64,000 nt of DNA, taken from assembly GCF_047124445.1 (NCBI RefSeq), contig NZ_CP138921.1, positions 3,782,001 to 3,846,000 of the forward strand. The letters run 5' to 3'. Made by a program: the position numbers and the translations under genes. This document shows positions 7,841 to 16,882 of this stretch, piece by piece. The notes under the pieces are model-generated. The model had not been told where the DNA came from and did not search any database. It saw only the letters and a list, made by a program, of their open reading frames with translations. The stretch is from Shimia sp047124445 (GTDB taxonomy: Bacteria; Pseudomonadota; Alphaproteobacteria; Rhodobacterales; Rhodobacteraceae). Numbering within the stretch: position 1 is the first letter of the stretch; each line of letters opens with the position of its first letter.

Positions 7841-8230
7841 ATGGCACGCGATAAGACTCGTACGAAGAAAAAAGAGCGTAAGAACATCGCTTCTGGTGTT
7901 GCGCACGTGAACTCTTCGTTCAACAACACCAAGATCCTGATCTCCGACGTTCAGGGCAACGCGATTTCCTGGTCCTCTGCCGGCACCATGGGTTTCAAGG
8001 GCTCCCGTAAGTCCACCCCATATGCTGCTCAGATGGCTGCGGAAGATGCAGGCAAAAAAGCACAAGATCACGGCGTGAAAACGCTTGAGGTTGAAGTGCA
8101 GGGTCCAGGTTCCGGCCGTGAATCCGCACTGCGCGCTCTGGCTGCTATCGGTTTCAACATCACCTCTATCCGTGATGTAACACCAATCGCACACAACGGC
8201 TGCCGCCCACCAAAGCGCCGCCGCGTCTAA
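7841..8230 (+). CDS. rpsK: 30S ribosomal protein S11
   Basis: 129 residues. The core HVNSSFNNTKILISDVQGN, SSAGTMGFKGSRKSTPYAAQ and the invariant C-terminus ITSIRDVTPIAHNGCRPPKRRRV identify S11, part of the platform of the small subunit near the E site. Preceded by GGGAGG. Follows rpsM by 15 bp and precedes a hairpin and rpoA. Confidence 0.99.
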   Translation: MARDKTRTKKKERKNIASGVAHVNSSFNNTKILISDVQGNAISWSSAGTMGFKGSRKSTPYAAQMAAEDAGKKAQDHGVKTLEVEVQGPGSGRESALRALAAIGFNITSIRDVTPIAHNGCRPPKRRRV

Positions 8231-8246
8231 GCGACATTTCTACTGG

Positions 8247-8275
8247 CTGGGGCCGCGTGTTTTGCACGGCCCCAG
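8247..8275 (+). other. Hairpin between rpsK and rpoA
   Basis: A 9-bp stem CTGGGGCCG / CGGCCCCAG, followed by TTCGTCATTTTG, in the 115-bp gap before rpoA. It could be a partial terminator or an RNA-processing element that adjusts the S11 to RpoA ratio. No strict T-tract. Confidence 0.5.
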
Positions 8276-8345
8276 TTCGTCATTTTGAAACCTCGGGCGT
8301 CCGGTTCTTTTGGAACATGGGAACTGGACAAGAATGGAGGGACGC

Positions 8346-9362
8346 ATGATCCACAAGAATTGGGCAGAATTGATCAAGCCTACTCAGCTAGAAGTTAAGC
8401 CAGGCAACGACCCTGCGCGCCAAGCCACTGTTGTGGCCGAGCCGCTGGAGCGTGGCTTTGGTCTGACCCTGGGCAACGCGCTGCGCCGCGTTCTGATGAG
8501 CTCGCTGCAAGGCGCGGCCATCACCAGCGTTCAGATCGACAACGTGCTGCACGAGTTCTCCAGCGTTGCTGGTGTCCGTGAAGACGTGACCGACATCATC
8601 CTGAACCTGAAGGGCGTGTCCCTGCGCATGGAAGTGGAAGGCCCTAAGCGTCTGTCCATCAATGCAAAAGGTCCGGGTGCCGTGACTGCTGGCGACATCA
8701 GCGACAGCGCGGGCATTGAAGTTCTGAACAAAGATCACGTGATCTGCCACCTGGATGATGGCGCCGACCTTTATGTCGAGCTGACCGTCAACACCGGCAA
8801 AGGCTACGTGTCTGCGGACAAGAACAAGCCAGAAGATGCACCTATTGGTCTGATCCCAATCGATGCGATCTACTCTCCGGTGAAGCGCGTGTCTTATGAC
8901 GTGCAGCCAACCCGTGAAGGTCAGGTTCTGGACTATGACAAGCTGACCATGAAAATCGACACCGATGGTTCCATCACGCCGGAAGACGCCGTGGCCTTCG
9001 CCGCGCGCATCCTGCAGGACCAGCTGTCGATCTTCGTGAACTTCGATGAGCCAGAATCTGCGGGCCGTCAGGAAGAGGACGATGGTCTCGAGTTCAACCC
9101 GCTTCTGCTGAAGAAAGTGGACGAGCTGGAACTGTCCGTACGTTCTGCGAACTGCCTGAAGAACGACAACATCGTTTACATCGGCGATCTGATTCAGAAG
9201 ACCGAAGCAGAGATGCTGCGCACACCGAACTTCGGCCGCAAGTCTCTGAACGAGATCAAAGAAGTGCTGTCCGGCATGGGCCTGCACCTCGGCATGGATG
9301 TCGAGGACTGGCCACCAGACAACATCGAAGATCTGGCCAAGAAGTTCGAAGACAACTTCTAA
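8346..9362 (+). CDS. rpoA: DNA-directed RNA polymerase subunit alpha
   Basis: 338 residues from the ATG at 8346, which has GGAGG seven bases upstream; an in-frame ATG at 8334 overlaps that ribosome site. The N-terminal domain holds ERGFGLTLGNALRRVLMSSLQGAAIT, which nucleates polymerase assembly. The C-terminal domain (SVRSANCLKNDNIVYIGDL, NFGRKSLNEIKEVLSGMGLHLGM) binds UP elements and activators. Usual length for alphaproteobacteria. Confidence 0.99.
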   Translation: MIHKNWAELIKPTQLEVKPGNDPARQATVVAEPLERGFGLTLGNALRRVLMSSLQGAAITSVQIDNVLHEFSSVAGVREDVTDIILNLKGVSLRMEVEGPKRLSINAKGPGAVTAGDISDSAGIEVLNKDHVICHLDDGADLYVELTVNTGKGYVSADKNKPEDAPIGLIPIDAIYSPVKRVSYDVQPTREGQVLDYDKLTMKIDTDGSITPEDAVAFAARILQDQLSIFVNFDEPESAGRQEEDDGLEFNPLLLKKVDELELSVRSANCLKNDNIVYIGDLIQKTEAEMLRTPNFGRKSLNEIKEVLSGMGLHLGMDVEDWPPDNIEDLAKKFEDNF

Positions 9363-9509
9363 GTCTTGCAAGATTTGAGCGGGTCGCGTAAGTGCCCCGC
9401 TCAACCAATGCCCGGACCTGCCGGGGACAATATGGGCCTCCGCCCCAAGGTGAACTGGTGACACGCATCACTGGTCTGACAAAGCAAAACGCGAATTAGG
9501 AGAAATCAA

Positions 9510-9929
9510 ATGCGTCATGCTCGTGGCTATCGCCGCCTGAACCGTACTCACGAACACCGTAAAGCCCTGTTTGCCAACATGGCGGGTTCCTTGATCGAAC
9601 ACGAACAGATCAAAACCACCCTGCCAAAGGCAAAAGAACTGCGTCCGATCGTTGAAAAACTGATCACGCTGGCAAAGCGTGGTGACCTGCACGCGCGTCG
9701 TCAGGCAGCGGCTCGTCTGAAAGAAGACCAGTATGTTGCAAAACTGTTTGACGTTCTGGGCCCACGCTACGCAGAGCGTAAAGGTGGTTACATCCGCATC
9801 ATGAAAGCCGGCTTCCGCTATGGTGACATGGCGCCAATGGCGATCATCGAATTTGTGGATCGTGACGTTGATGCAAAAGGCGCGGCCGACAAGGCTCGCG
9901 TGGCAGCTGAAGAAGCCGCCGAAGAATAA
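9510..9929 (+). CDS. rplQ: 50S ribosomal protein L17
   Basis: 139 residues. Begins MRHARGYRRLNRTHEHRKAL, typical of L17, continues with IKTTLPKAKELRPIVEKLITLAKRGD and carries an acidic C-terminal extension (KARVAAEEAAEE) common in Rhodobacterales. Preceded by AGGAG. Last gene of the alpha operon and followed by a terminator. Confidence 0.99.
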   Translation: MRHARGYRRLNRTHEHRKALFANMAGSLIEHEQIKTTLPKAKELRPIVEKLITLAKRGDLHARRQAAARLKEDQYVAKLFDVLGPRYAERKGGYIRIMKAGFRYGDMAPMAIIEFVDRDVDAKGAADKARVAAEEAAEE

Positions 9930-9957
9930 ATCTCCATCTGGATCAACCAGATGCCTG

Positions 9958-9987
9958 GACCCCTGCTAGAATGGCGGGGGTCTTTTT
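9958..9987 (+). terminator. Terminator of the alpha operon
   Basis: Stem GACCCCTGC (9958-9966) with GCGGGGGTC (9974-9982), one G-U pair, then TTTTT. Confidence 0.92.
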
Positions 9988-10075
9988 CGTTTTAGGGTAT
10001 GCCTGAGACAACCCGTCACGTTTTGGATCCAAAAGCACGGCACTACCTCTGTGAGGAAATCCAAAAGGTGCTGCG

Positions 10076-10834
10076 ATGACGATCTCTTCCCAAACTCCCG
10101 TTTTCTTTTGCCATGGCGTGCCGGGCAGCCCGCTGGATGCGGCGCTGTTGGCAACGGAGGACCGTGTGGTGGTAGCGCCAAATCTGTTTGAGTGTGCAGG
10201 CAATGCGCCTCTAGAGCATTTGGAGGTCGCGCTTGATACGGCTGTGGCCCAAAATGGCGGGCAGGCACTCCACGTGGTTGGGTTTTCGATTGGGGCTATG
10301 GCGGCGTTACGCTTGGCAGCGGCGGGCCCGGAGCGGGTTGCGCGCGTGACAGTGGTGTCGCCAGCAGCGCCATTGCAGCTAGGGGATTTCTTGCCGGACA
10401 TGGCAGGTGCGCCGGTGTTTAAGTTGGCCATGAAGCGTCCGCGCGTGTTGCGGGTGCTGACGGCAGCGCAGGGTTTGTTGGCGCGCAATGCGCCCGGGGT
10501 GTTGATCAAACAGCTGTTTGCCAAATGTGGGGCGCAGGAGCGGGTTTTGTTGGCAGACTCTCAGTTTGTGGCGGCCTTGACCGAGGGCATGCGCAACAGC
10601 TTTGTTGCGCATCGAGTTGGATATTTGACGTATCTGGCCGCCTATGTTGCGGACTGGTCTGACGAGTTGCGTAACGTGCAGGCTCCGGTCGAGATTTGGC
10701 ACGGGGACAAAGACACTTGGGCGCCTTTGGCGATGGCGGAAGCGATCAAGGACATGGTGCCGTCATCTTGTGTGCTTCATGTGGTGCCCGATGGAGAGCA
10801 CTATTCCACGTTGAAAGCGGTGCAGTTGGGCTAG
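10076..10834 (+). CDS. Alpha/beta-fold hydrolase
   Basis: 252 residues. Oxyanion motif FFCHGVPGS at about residue 10, nucleophile elbow VVGFSIGAM with Ser near 70, acid residue in EIWHGDKDTWAPL near 215 and His in PDGEHYS near 240: a complete Ser-Asp-His triad. No signal peptide, so cytoplasmic. The substrate cannot be inferred. It stands alone after the alpha operon terminator; the short leader (9988-10075) contains a 14-bp palindrome, TTTTGGATCCAAAA, at 10021-10034. Confidence 0.85.
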   Translation: MTISSQTPVFFCHGVPGSPLDAALLATEDRVVVAPNLFECAGNAPLEHLEVALDTAVAQNGGQALHVVGFSIGAMAALRLAAAGPERVARVTVVSPAAPLQLGDFLPDMAGAPVFKLAMKRPRVLRVLTAAQGLLARNAPGVLIKQLFAKCGAQERVLLADSQFVAALTEGMRNSFVAHRVGYLTYLAAYVADWSDELRNVQAPVEIWHGDKDTWAPLAMAEAIKDMVPSSCVLHVVPDGEHYSTLKAVQLG

Positions 10835-10887
10835 TGCTCTGAAGGATCGCGAGGCATGGTCGCGCGGTGGCAATTGGAGGGGCGTTG

Positions 10888-12057
10888 ATGGGCTTTGACG
10901 TGATTGTGGTGGGCGCTGGCCTGTGGGGCAGTGCCTGTGCGCGGCATCTGGCAGAGATGGGCGCGAAGGTTGCGCTGGTGGGGCCAGCGGAGCCTGAGAA
11001 TGCCGCTACACATGACGGCGTGTTTGCCAGCCATTACGATCAGGCGCGGATCACGCGGCGGTTGGACGGTAGTCGGGATTGGGCGAGGTTTGCGGATGCT
11101 GCGATGCGCCGCTACGCAACCTTGGAAGCGCAAGGCGGACAAAGTTTTTTCTATCAAGTCGGCGCGTTGATGGCGGGGCCAGAATACGGCGCGGGCAGTG
11201 ACTATATGCGCGACACTGCGGCGGTTGCTGAGGTCGAAGGCATTGCGCATGAGGCGTTGAAAGGCAGGGCTCTGGCAGAGCGGTTTCCGTTCTTTGCCTT
11301 CCCGGACGGGATACTTGGGCTGTTTGAAAAAGGTGGCGGCTGGATCAATCCGCGTGCGCATGTGGCGGCAGAGATCGCGAGTGGCATTGCCAAAGGGGTC
11401 ACCTTGGTGCGCGACGAAGTTGTGCAGGTGCTGGAAGGGTCGGACGGCGTGACTGTTCGATGCGCTGGTGGCGAGGTTTTGCGGGGCGACAAGGTTGTTG
11501 TGGCGAGCGGGGCATTTTCCAAGGCTTCGGGACTGTTGCCGGAGCCAGTGCCGCTCAAGGCTTATGCCCGTACGATTGCTTTTGTGGAGATTGATGAGAT
11601 TGAAGCGAACCGGCTGAAGGACATGCCGTCGGTGGTGTACTTCTTTCCAAATGGAGCTGGGGATTGCTACATCTTGCCGCCAGTGCGCTATCCGGATGGC
11701 AAAACTTATCTGAAAATCGGTGGCGATCCGGTGGATGTGGAGCTGACAACGGTGGCCGAGATGAAAGAGTGGTTCCGCAGCGGTGGGGATGCGAAGGCAG
11801 TAAGCTATATGGCGGATCAGCTGTTTAAGCTGATGCCCAGTTTGTCCTCTCAAGGCGTGACGTTTGGCAGCTGTGCCACCAGTTTCACGCCGCAAGGCAA
11901 TCCCCTGATTTATGGCCAGACCGATCGGGTGTTTGCCTTGACCGGTGGCAATGGGGCCGGGGCGAAGTGTGCCGATGAGATCGGGCGGCTGGGGGCGCTT
12001 AAGGTGATGGGTCAAGCACTGGAGGGGCAGGGGTACACCACGTCGTTTTTGCCATAA
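10888..12057 (+). CDS. FAD-dependent oxidoreductase (DAO / sarcosine-oxidase-like family)
   Basis: 389 residues from the ATG at 10888, with GGAGGGG upstream. The Rossmann FAD motif VVGAGLWGSACARHL is at residues 6-20 and the C-terminal FAD-contact region reads VFALTGGNGAGAKCADEIG. The middle follows the D-amino-acid oxidase / sarcosine oxidase pattern. The covalent-flavin cysteine of monomeric sarcosine oxidase is not evident, so the substrate (N-methyl or D-amino acid, or another amine) is open. Begins 53 bp after the hydrolase gene. Confidence 0.82.
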   Translation: MGFDVIVVGAGLWGSACARHLAEMGAKVALVGPAEPENAATHDGVFASHYDQARITRRLDGSRDWARFADAAMRRYATLEAQGGQSFFYQVGALMAGPEYGAGSDYMRDTAAVAEVEGIAHEALKGRALAERFPFFAFPDGILGLFEKGGGWINPRAHVAAEIASGIAKGVTLVRDEVVQVLEGSDGVTVRCAGGEVLRGDKVVVASGAFSKASGLLPEPVPLKAYARTIAFVEIDEIEANRLKDMPSVVYFFPNGAGDCYILPPVRYPDGKTYLKIGGDPVDVELTTVAEMKEWFRSGGDAKAVSYMADQLFKLMPSLSSQGVTFGSCATSFTPQGNPLIYGQTDRVFALTGGNGAGAKCADEIGRLGALKVMGQALEGQGYTTSFLP

Positions 12058-12066
12058 CTTTGTGTC

Positions 12067-12375
12067 TTAGATGTACACTAGGTCGTAGACGTAGGACTTT
12101 GGACCTTTGCGGCTGACCCATATGCCTTCGGGCGGGGCCTCTGGAGATTGTGGCGTGAGCAGATCCCAGGGGCGGCCCATGATTTCGTTGCTGTCAAAGT
12201 CGGCTGCAACCCAGCCCAAAGTGACGTGATGCACAATCCAATATGGGCCGTCTTCGCGCAGGAAGCCTGTTCGTCCCTTAGCGCCCAATGCGCGGACGAA
12301 TGTGTAGACCAACCCGTCAAGCTGGCGGCGCAACTCGAAGGCGGTGATTGGTGTGGATTGTTGGTCGTAAGACAT
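12067..12375 (-). CDS. Conserved-looking hypothetical protein
   Basis: 102 residues from the ATG at 12375. Soluble, with 'LDGLVYTFVRALGAKGRTGFLREDGPYWIVHHVTLGWVAADFDS' and a Pro-rich turn before GIWVSRKGPKSYVYDLVYI. No family recognised. Convergent with the FAD oxidoreductase (9 bp apart) and divergent from the Deg protease. A longer start at 12489 is possible but would run into the likely shared promoter region. Confidence 0.6.
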   Translation of the reverse strand: MSYDQQSTPITAFELRRQLDGLVYTFVRALGAKGRTGFLREDGPYWIVHHVTLGWVAADFDSNEIMGRPWDLLTPQSPEAPPEGIWVSRKGPKSYVYDLVYI

Positions 12376-12509
12376 GCGGTTAGGGTTCCGAGGTTGGTGC
12401 GCTAAGTCAATGGTTTCGGGCGGATGTCTGCCGTCGCAAGCGGCGGAGTGGCTTGCATTATTAAAGGCTGCTGCGCATATGCGTTGCACTGAACAATTGA
12501 GGATGACGC

Positions 12510-13892
12510 ATGATCCGCGCTGTATTGATTTCCCTCACGCTGGGCCTGGCTTCCACGGTGTCAGCAGAGACCAAGGTCCCGCAATCGCAAGCCGAGATTT
12601 CTATGGGCTTTGCGCCTTTGGTGAAAGAAGCGGCGCCGGCAGTGGTTAACATCTTTGCCAAGCAGATTGTGCAGGTGCGTCAGAGCCCGTTCACGGGCGA
12701 TCCGTTTTTCGACCAGCTGTTTCGCGGGTTTGGCACGCCACAGCCGCGGGTGGAGAACTCGCTGGGCTCGGGTGTGATCCTGTCTGAGGACGGCATTGTG
12801 GTGTCCAACTATCACGTGGTTGGTATGTCGACCGACATTCGCGTGCAGTTGAATGATCGCAGTGAGTACACCGCCGAGGTGCTTCTGGCGGATGAAGAGA
12901 GCGATCTGGCCATTCTGAAGCTGAAAGATGCCGAAGGGCTGCCGTTTTTGCAGTTCCGTGACAGTGACAATGTGGATGTGGGCGAGTTGGTTATGGCGAT
13001 TGGCAACCCGTTTGGCGTGGGGCAGACCGTGACCAGTGGGATCGTCAGCGGGTTGGCGCGGTCCGGCGTGGCGACGGGCAATGCGCGCGGCTATTTCATT
13101 CAGACCGATGCGGCGATCAATCCGGGCAACTCTGGTGGTGCGCTGATTGACATCAACGGTGATCTGATCGGGATCAACACCTCGATCCTGACGCGCTCCG
13201 GTGGGTCCAACGGGATTGGTTTCGCCATTCCGGCCAATCTGGTGGCGCAGTTTGTGGATCAGGCGCGGGAAGGCTTTGATGATTTCCAGCGTCCCTGGGC
13301 GGGTATGTTTGGCCAGCCAGTGGATGCGGACATGGCGGAAGGTTTGGGGCTCGATCGTGCGGGCGGCATCGTGGTCTCGGCCATGCATGAGGTCAGCCCG
13401 TTCCTGGCGGCGGGTGTCGAGGCCGGTGACGTGATTGTCGCGCTGGATGGCCAGCCGGTGAACACGCCGGCGGAGATGATTTTCCGCATGTCGGTGGCCG
13501 GTCTTGGCAGCGATGTTGCGGTTGAGACTTTGCGGGATGGAGATGTGGTGACGCGCTCCGTGAAAATGGATGTGGCGCCGGATGTGCCGAGCCGTGACAC
13601 CATCGAGACCGGTCGGAAGTCGGCGATCCCCGGAATGGTGATCTCCAACATCAATCCGGCGGTGTTGGGTGAATATGGCCTGCCATTGAGCCTGGAAGGG
13701 GTGATGGTGGAAAACCCCGGTGAGATAGGTGCGCGGTTGGGCATTGGGCCGGGCGATGTGTTGCGTGTGATCGACGGCACAGAAATCCTCACCACAAAAG
13801 ATGCGGACAAAGCTTTGCGGGATGCGCGCAAGCGGCTTACGTTGGAGGTCCAGCGCGGCACCCAGCGGGTGGTGATGCGCTTTAGACTGTAA
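12510..13892 (+). CDS. Do/Deg-family periplasmic serine protease with two PDZ domains
   Basis: 460 residues with a signal peptide ending VSA at about residue 19. The trypsin-like domain carries His in SNYHVV (near 103), Asp in ESDLAIL (near 132) and Ser in NPGNSGGAL (near 207), so the triad is intact. PDZ1 lies at about 255-350 (GGIVVSAMHEVSPFLAAGVEAGDVIVALDG). A second, weaker PDZ starts at about 370 (LEGVMVENPGEIGARLGIGPGDVLRVIDG). Degrades or refolds misfolded envelope proteins. Followed 17 bp later by rarA. Confidence 0.93.
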   Translation: MIRAVLISLTLGLASTVSAETKVPQSQAEISMGFAPLVKEAAPAVVNIFAKQIVQVRQSPFTGDPFFDQLFRGFGTPQPRVENSLGSGVILSEDGIVVSNYHVVGMSTDIRVQLNDRSEYTAEVLLADEESDLAILKLKDAEGLPFLQFRDSDNVDVGELVMAIGNPFGVGQTVTSGIVSGLARSGVATGNARGYFIQTDAAINPGNSGGALIDINGDLIGINTSILTRSGGSNGIGFAIPANLVAQFVDQAREGFDDFQRPWAGMFGQPVDADMAEGLGLDRAGGIVVSAMHEVSPFLAAGVEAGDVIVALDGQPVNTPAEMIFRMSVAGLGSDVAVETLRDGDVVTRSVKMDVAPDVPSRDTIETGRKSAIPGMVISNINPAVLGEYGLPLSLEGVMVENPGEIGARLGIGPGDVLRVIDGTEILTTKDADKALRDARKRLTLEVQRGTQRVVMRFRL

Positions 13893-13909
13893 GGACTTCT
13901 GGGCGCACG

Positions 13910-15235
13910 ATGGCCGACCTTTTTGACACCACTCCGGCGGACATTCCTGCGGCTGAGCCGGCGGGCGAAGCACCGCGACCGCTTGCGGATCGGCTGCGGC
14001 CAAAATCTTTGTCCGAAGTGATTGGGCAGGAGCAGGTGCTGGGGGCGGAGGCGCCTTTGGGTGTGATGCTGTCCTCAGGGTCGTTGTCGTCGCTGATCTT
14101 CTGGGGGCCGCCCGGTGTCGGCAAGACCACGATTGCAAGGCTGCTGGCGGATGAAACCGAGCTGCATTTTGTGCAGATCAGCGCAATTTTCACCGGTGTG
14201 CCCGAGCTGCGCAAAGTGTTTGAGGCCGCGAAGGTGCGGCGGGCGAACGGCAAAGGCACGTTGTTGTTTGTGGACGAGATCCACCGCTTCAACAAGGCGC
14301 AGCAGGATGGGTTTCTGCCGTACATGGAAGACGGCACCATCCTTCTGGTGGGCGCGACCACGGAGAACCCGTCGTTTGAGCTGAACGCGGCGGTGCTGTC
14401 GCGCTCGCAAGTCTTGGTGCTGGAGCGGTTGGCGCTGGGTGATCTGGAGCGTTTGGCGCAGCGGGCGGAGAAAGAGCTGGACAAGCCCTTGCCCTTAGAT
14501 GGTCCGGCGCGGGAAGCGCTGTTGGAGATGGCGGATGGCGACGGGAGGGCGTTGCTCAACCTGATCGAGCAGGTCATGGCCTGGAAAGTGGATAGCAAGC
14601 TGGACACCGATGCGCTGTCCACCCGCTTGATGCGGCGGGCGGCGAAATACGACAAGTCCGGCGATGAGCATTACAACCTGATTTCGGCACTGCACAAATC
14701 GGTGCGCGGCTCTGATCCGGAGGCGGCGCTCTACTGGTATGCGCGTATGCTGGAAGGCGGCGAAGACCCGCGGTTCCTGGCGCGGCGGCTGACGCGGATG
14801 GCCTGTGAGGACATTGCTTTGGCTGATCCGCAGGCACAGAGCGTGTGCCTCAGTGCTTGGGAGACCTATGAGCGTTTGGGCAGTCCTGAGGGCGAATTGG
14901 CGCTGGCGCAGGCGGTGATTTATCTGGCGCTCGCGCCTAAGACCAACGCGGGCTATGCGGCCTATAAGGCAGCGCGGGCTTTGGCGAAGAAGACCGGTTC
15001 CGAGCCGCCGCCCAAACATATCCTGAATGCGCCAACCTCGTTGATGGCGGATCAAGGCTATGGCGATGGCTACCAATATGACCATGATGCCGAGGACGGG
15101 TTCTCGGGGCAGAACTACTTCCCGGAAGGCATCAAACGGCCGGTGATCTATACGCCGGTTGAACGGGGCTATGAGCGCGAGTTGAAGCGACGCATGGAGT
15201 ATTTTGCCAAGCTGCGCACCAAACGGAACGGGTAG
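13910..15235 (+). CDS. rarA: Replication-associated recombination protein RarA (MgsA/WRNIP1 family)
   Basis: 441 residues. N-terminal LADRLRPKSLSEVIGQEQVLG, Walker A WGPPGVGKTTIARLL near 65, Walker B LLFVDEIHRFNKAQQD near 120, sensor VGATTENPSFELN, then the helical lid and the MgsA C-terminal tetramerisation region (LGSPEGELALAQAVIYLALAPKTNAGY, and NYFPEG). Acts at stalled replication forks with clamp-loader-like AAA+ activity. The stop codon runs into a Roseobacter-type intergenic repeat. Confidence 0.96.
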   Translation: MADLFDTTPADIPAAEPAGEAPRPLADRLRPKSLSEVIGQEQVLGAEAPLGVMLSSGSLSSLIFWGPPGVGKTTIARLLADETELHFVQISAIFTGVPELRKVFEAAKVRRANGKGTLLFVDEIHRFNKAQQDGFLPYMEDGTILLVGATTENPSFELNAAVLSRSQVLVLERLALGDLERLAQRAEKELDKPLPLDGPAREALLEMADGDGRALLNLIEQVMAWKVDSKLDTDALSTRLMRRAAKYDKSGDEHYNLISALHKSVRGSDPEAALYWYARMLEGGEDPRFLARRLTRMACEDIALADPQAQSVCLSAWETYERLGSPEGELALAQAVIYLALAPKTNAGYAAYKAARALAKKTGSEPPPKHILNAPTSLMADQGYGDGYQYDHDAEDGFSGQNYFPEGIKRPVIYTPVERGYERELKRRMEYFAKLRTKRNG

Positions 15236-15285
15236 GGGGCAGCCCCCGTCGCCATATTGGCGACTCCCCCGAGGTATTTAGGGAA
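15235..15285. repeat. Rhodobacterales-type intergenic hairpin repeat
   Basis: Contains GGGGGCAGCCCCC, then GTCGCC-ATATT-GGCGAC, then TCCCCCGAGGTATTTAGG. This nested hairpin block is a form I know from many Roseobacter-group intergenic regions. A degenerate relative is at 34942-34974. It probably also ends rarA transcription. Confidence 0.65.
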
Positions 15286-15336
15286 GAAGAAAGCGGTTTT
15301 CTTGACATTGCGAGGCAAAGCGCAGAGAGACGCGTG

Positions 15337-15726
15337 ATGGTTTTAAACGTGGCATATGTGGCTTTGGGCGGCGCGGTGGGCGCGGCGTTGCGCTATCTGC
15401 TGGGCATCGGTGTGGTGCGGCTGGTGGGGCAGGGCTTCTGGAATGGCTTCCCGCTGGCGATCATCACAGTGAATGTGATTGGCTCCTTTCTGATGGGAGC
15501 CTTTGTGGTGTTGGCAGCGCAACGTGGCCTGACACACCTGTCGCCATTGGTGATGACCGGGCTGCTTGGAGGCTTCACAACGTTTTCGGCGTTTTCGCTG
15601 GAAACTGTGAACCTGATGGAGCGCGGGGCCTTTGGCGCGGCGGCGTTTTATGTGGCTGTTTCGGTGATTGGCGCGGTGGGCGCGCTGATGCTGGGCATGG
15701 CCGTGACAAGAGGATTGCTGGCATGA
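15337..15726 (+). CDS. crcB: Fluoride channel CrcB/Fluc
   Basis: About 129 residues, four hydrophobic segments. Signatures are GGAVGAALRYLLG near the N-terminus, the TM2 motif TVNVIGSFLMGAF and the TM3 break GLLGGFTTFSAFSLE that carries the Na+ site and the pore Phe residues. Exports fluoride as a dual-topology dimer. GTG at 15334 is directly before the ATG. The upstream 60 bp show no clear crcB riboswitch. The stop overlaps the rluC start in an ATGA. Confidence 0.95.
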   Translation: MVLNVAYVALGGAVGAALRYLLGIGVVRLVGQGFWNGFPLAIITVNVIGSFLMGAFVVLAAQRGLTHLSPLVMTGLLGGFTTFSAFSLETVNLMERGAFGAAAFYVAVSVIGAVGALMLGMAVTRGLLA

Positions 15727-16778
15727 GCCGGGTACAGACAGTGACCGTTGCAGACGGTGAAGGCGATCAACGGTTGGACCGGTGGTTCAAGCGCAAGTTT
15801 CCCCATGTTGGGCAAGGGCAGATCGAGAAGATGTGCCGCAAGGGCGAGATCCGAGTGGATGGTGGCCGGGTGAAGGCCAATACCCGTGTGGAGGAAGGCC
15901 AGAGCATTCGCGTGCCGCCCCTGCCGTTGCCGCATGAGGTGGCGCAGCGGGAAAAGACGCGGGCTGTGACCAAGGTCAGCAAAGCTGACGCCAAAATGAT
16001 GCTGGACAGCGTGATCTACAAAGATGACGAGATCATCGCAATCAACAAGCCCGCAGGCTTGCCCACACAGGGCGGCAGTAAACAGACGCGGCATGTGGAT
16101 GGTCTGTCTGTGGCGTTGCAGTTTGACTATGAAGAAAAGCCGCGCCTTGTGCATCGGTTGGACAAAGACACTTCTGGGGTGTTGCTGCTGGCGCGCACGC
16201 GGGCTGCGGCGAAAGCGCTGACCGAGGCGATGCGGCATAAGCAAACCCGCAAGATTTACTGGGCCGTGGTGGCCGGTGTACCAACGCCGTATCTGGGCGA
16301 GATCAAATACGGGTTGGTGAAAGCGGGCGGCCATGGGGCGCGGGGCGAAGGCGAGAAGATGATTGCGGTGCATCCGCGGGAAGTCGACAGCACGCCGGGC
16401 GCAAAGCGCGCGATCACGCAATATGCAACGCTGTACCGTGTGGCCGGTCGGGCCTCTTGGGTGGCGATGGAGCCGATCACCGGCCGGACACACCAGCTGC
16501 GCGCGCATATGGCGGAGATCGGGCATCCGATTATCGGTGACGGCAAATATGGTGGGTCCGGTCAGGAAAACCTCGGCGATGGCTGGGGCGCAAAGCTGGG
16601 TGGGATGATTTCCAACAAGTTGCACCTGCACGCGCGGTCTATGACCTTTATGCATCCAACCAAGGGCAAAGTGGTGACAGTGACCGCCGACTTGCCGGAG
16701 CATATGGCGCATACCTGGGAGACCTTTGGCTGGTCCGAAGACCTGGCTGCGGACGACCCGTTTGAGAGCCTGCGCTAG
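15723..16778 (+). CDS. rluC: Ribosomal large subunit pseudouridine synthase C
   Basis: 351 residues. The N-terminal S4 RNA-binding domain (DQRLDRWFKRKFPHVGQGQIEKMCRKGEIRVDGGRV) is followed by the RluA-family catalytic domain with the Asp of HRLDKDTSGVLLLART and the later motif PITGRTHQLRAHMAEIGHPIIGD. Converts uridines of 23S rRNA to pseudouridine. Translationally coupled to crcB. Confidence 0.93.
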   Translation: MSRVQTVTVADGEGDQRLDRWFKRKFPHVGQGQIEKMCRKGEIRVDGGRVKANTRVEEGQSIRVPPLPLPHEVAQREKTRAVTKVSKADAKMMLDSVIYKDDEIIAINKPAGLPTQGGSKQTRHVDGLSVALQFDYEEKPRLVHRLDKDTSGVLLLARTRAAAKALTEAMRHKQTRKIYWAVVAGVPTPYLGEIKYGLVKAGGHGARGEGEKMIAVHPREVDSTPGAKRAITQYATLYRVAGRASWVAMEPITGRTHQLRAHMAEIGHPIIGDGKYGGSGQENLGDGWGAKLGGMISNKLHLHARSMTFMHPTKGKVVTVTADLPEHMAHTWETFGWSEDLAADDPFESLR

Positions 16779-16882
16779 GGTTTTGTCATCTCTCATTGGA
16801 TTTGGCGCGTAAGTGAAGTCGTGGCATGCTGAGGCATTCCGCGACTTTTTTACTTTGCACGTCATTTCGAGAGGAGAAGCCC

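Noticed and set aside
12561..14138. A 525-codon open frame on the minus strand
   Set aside because: Antisense to the Deg protease and the start of rarA; His/Arg-rich composition without a domain.
15286..15336. Fluoride riboswitch before crcB
   Set aside because: The short leader does not show the conserved crcB motif and is mostly occupied by the end of an intergenic repeat.
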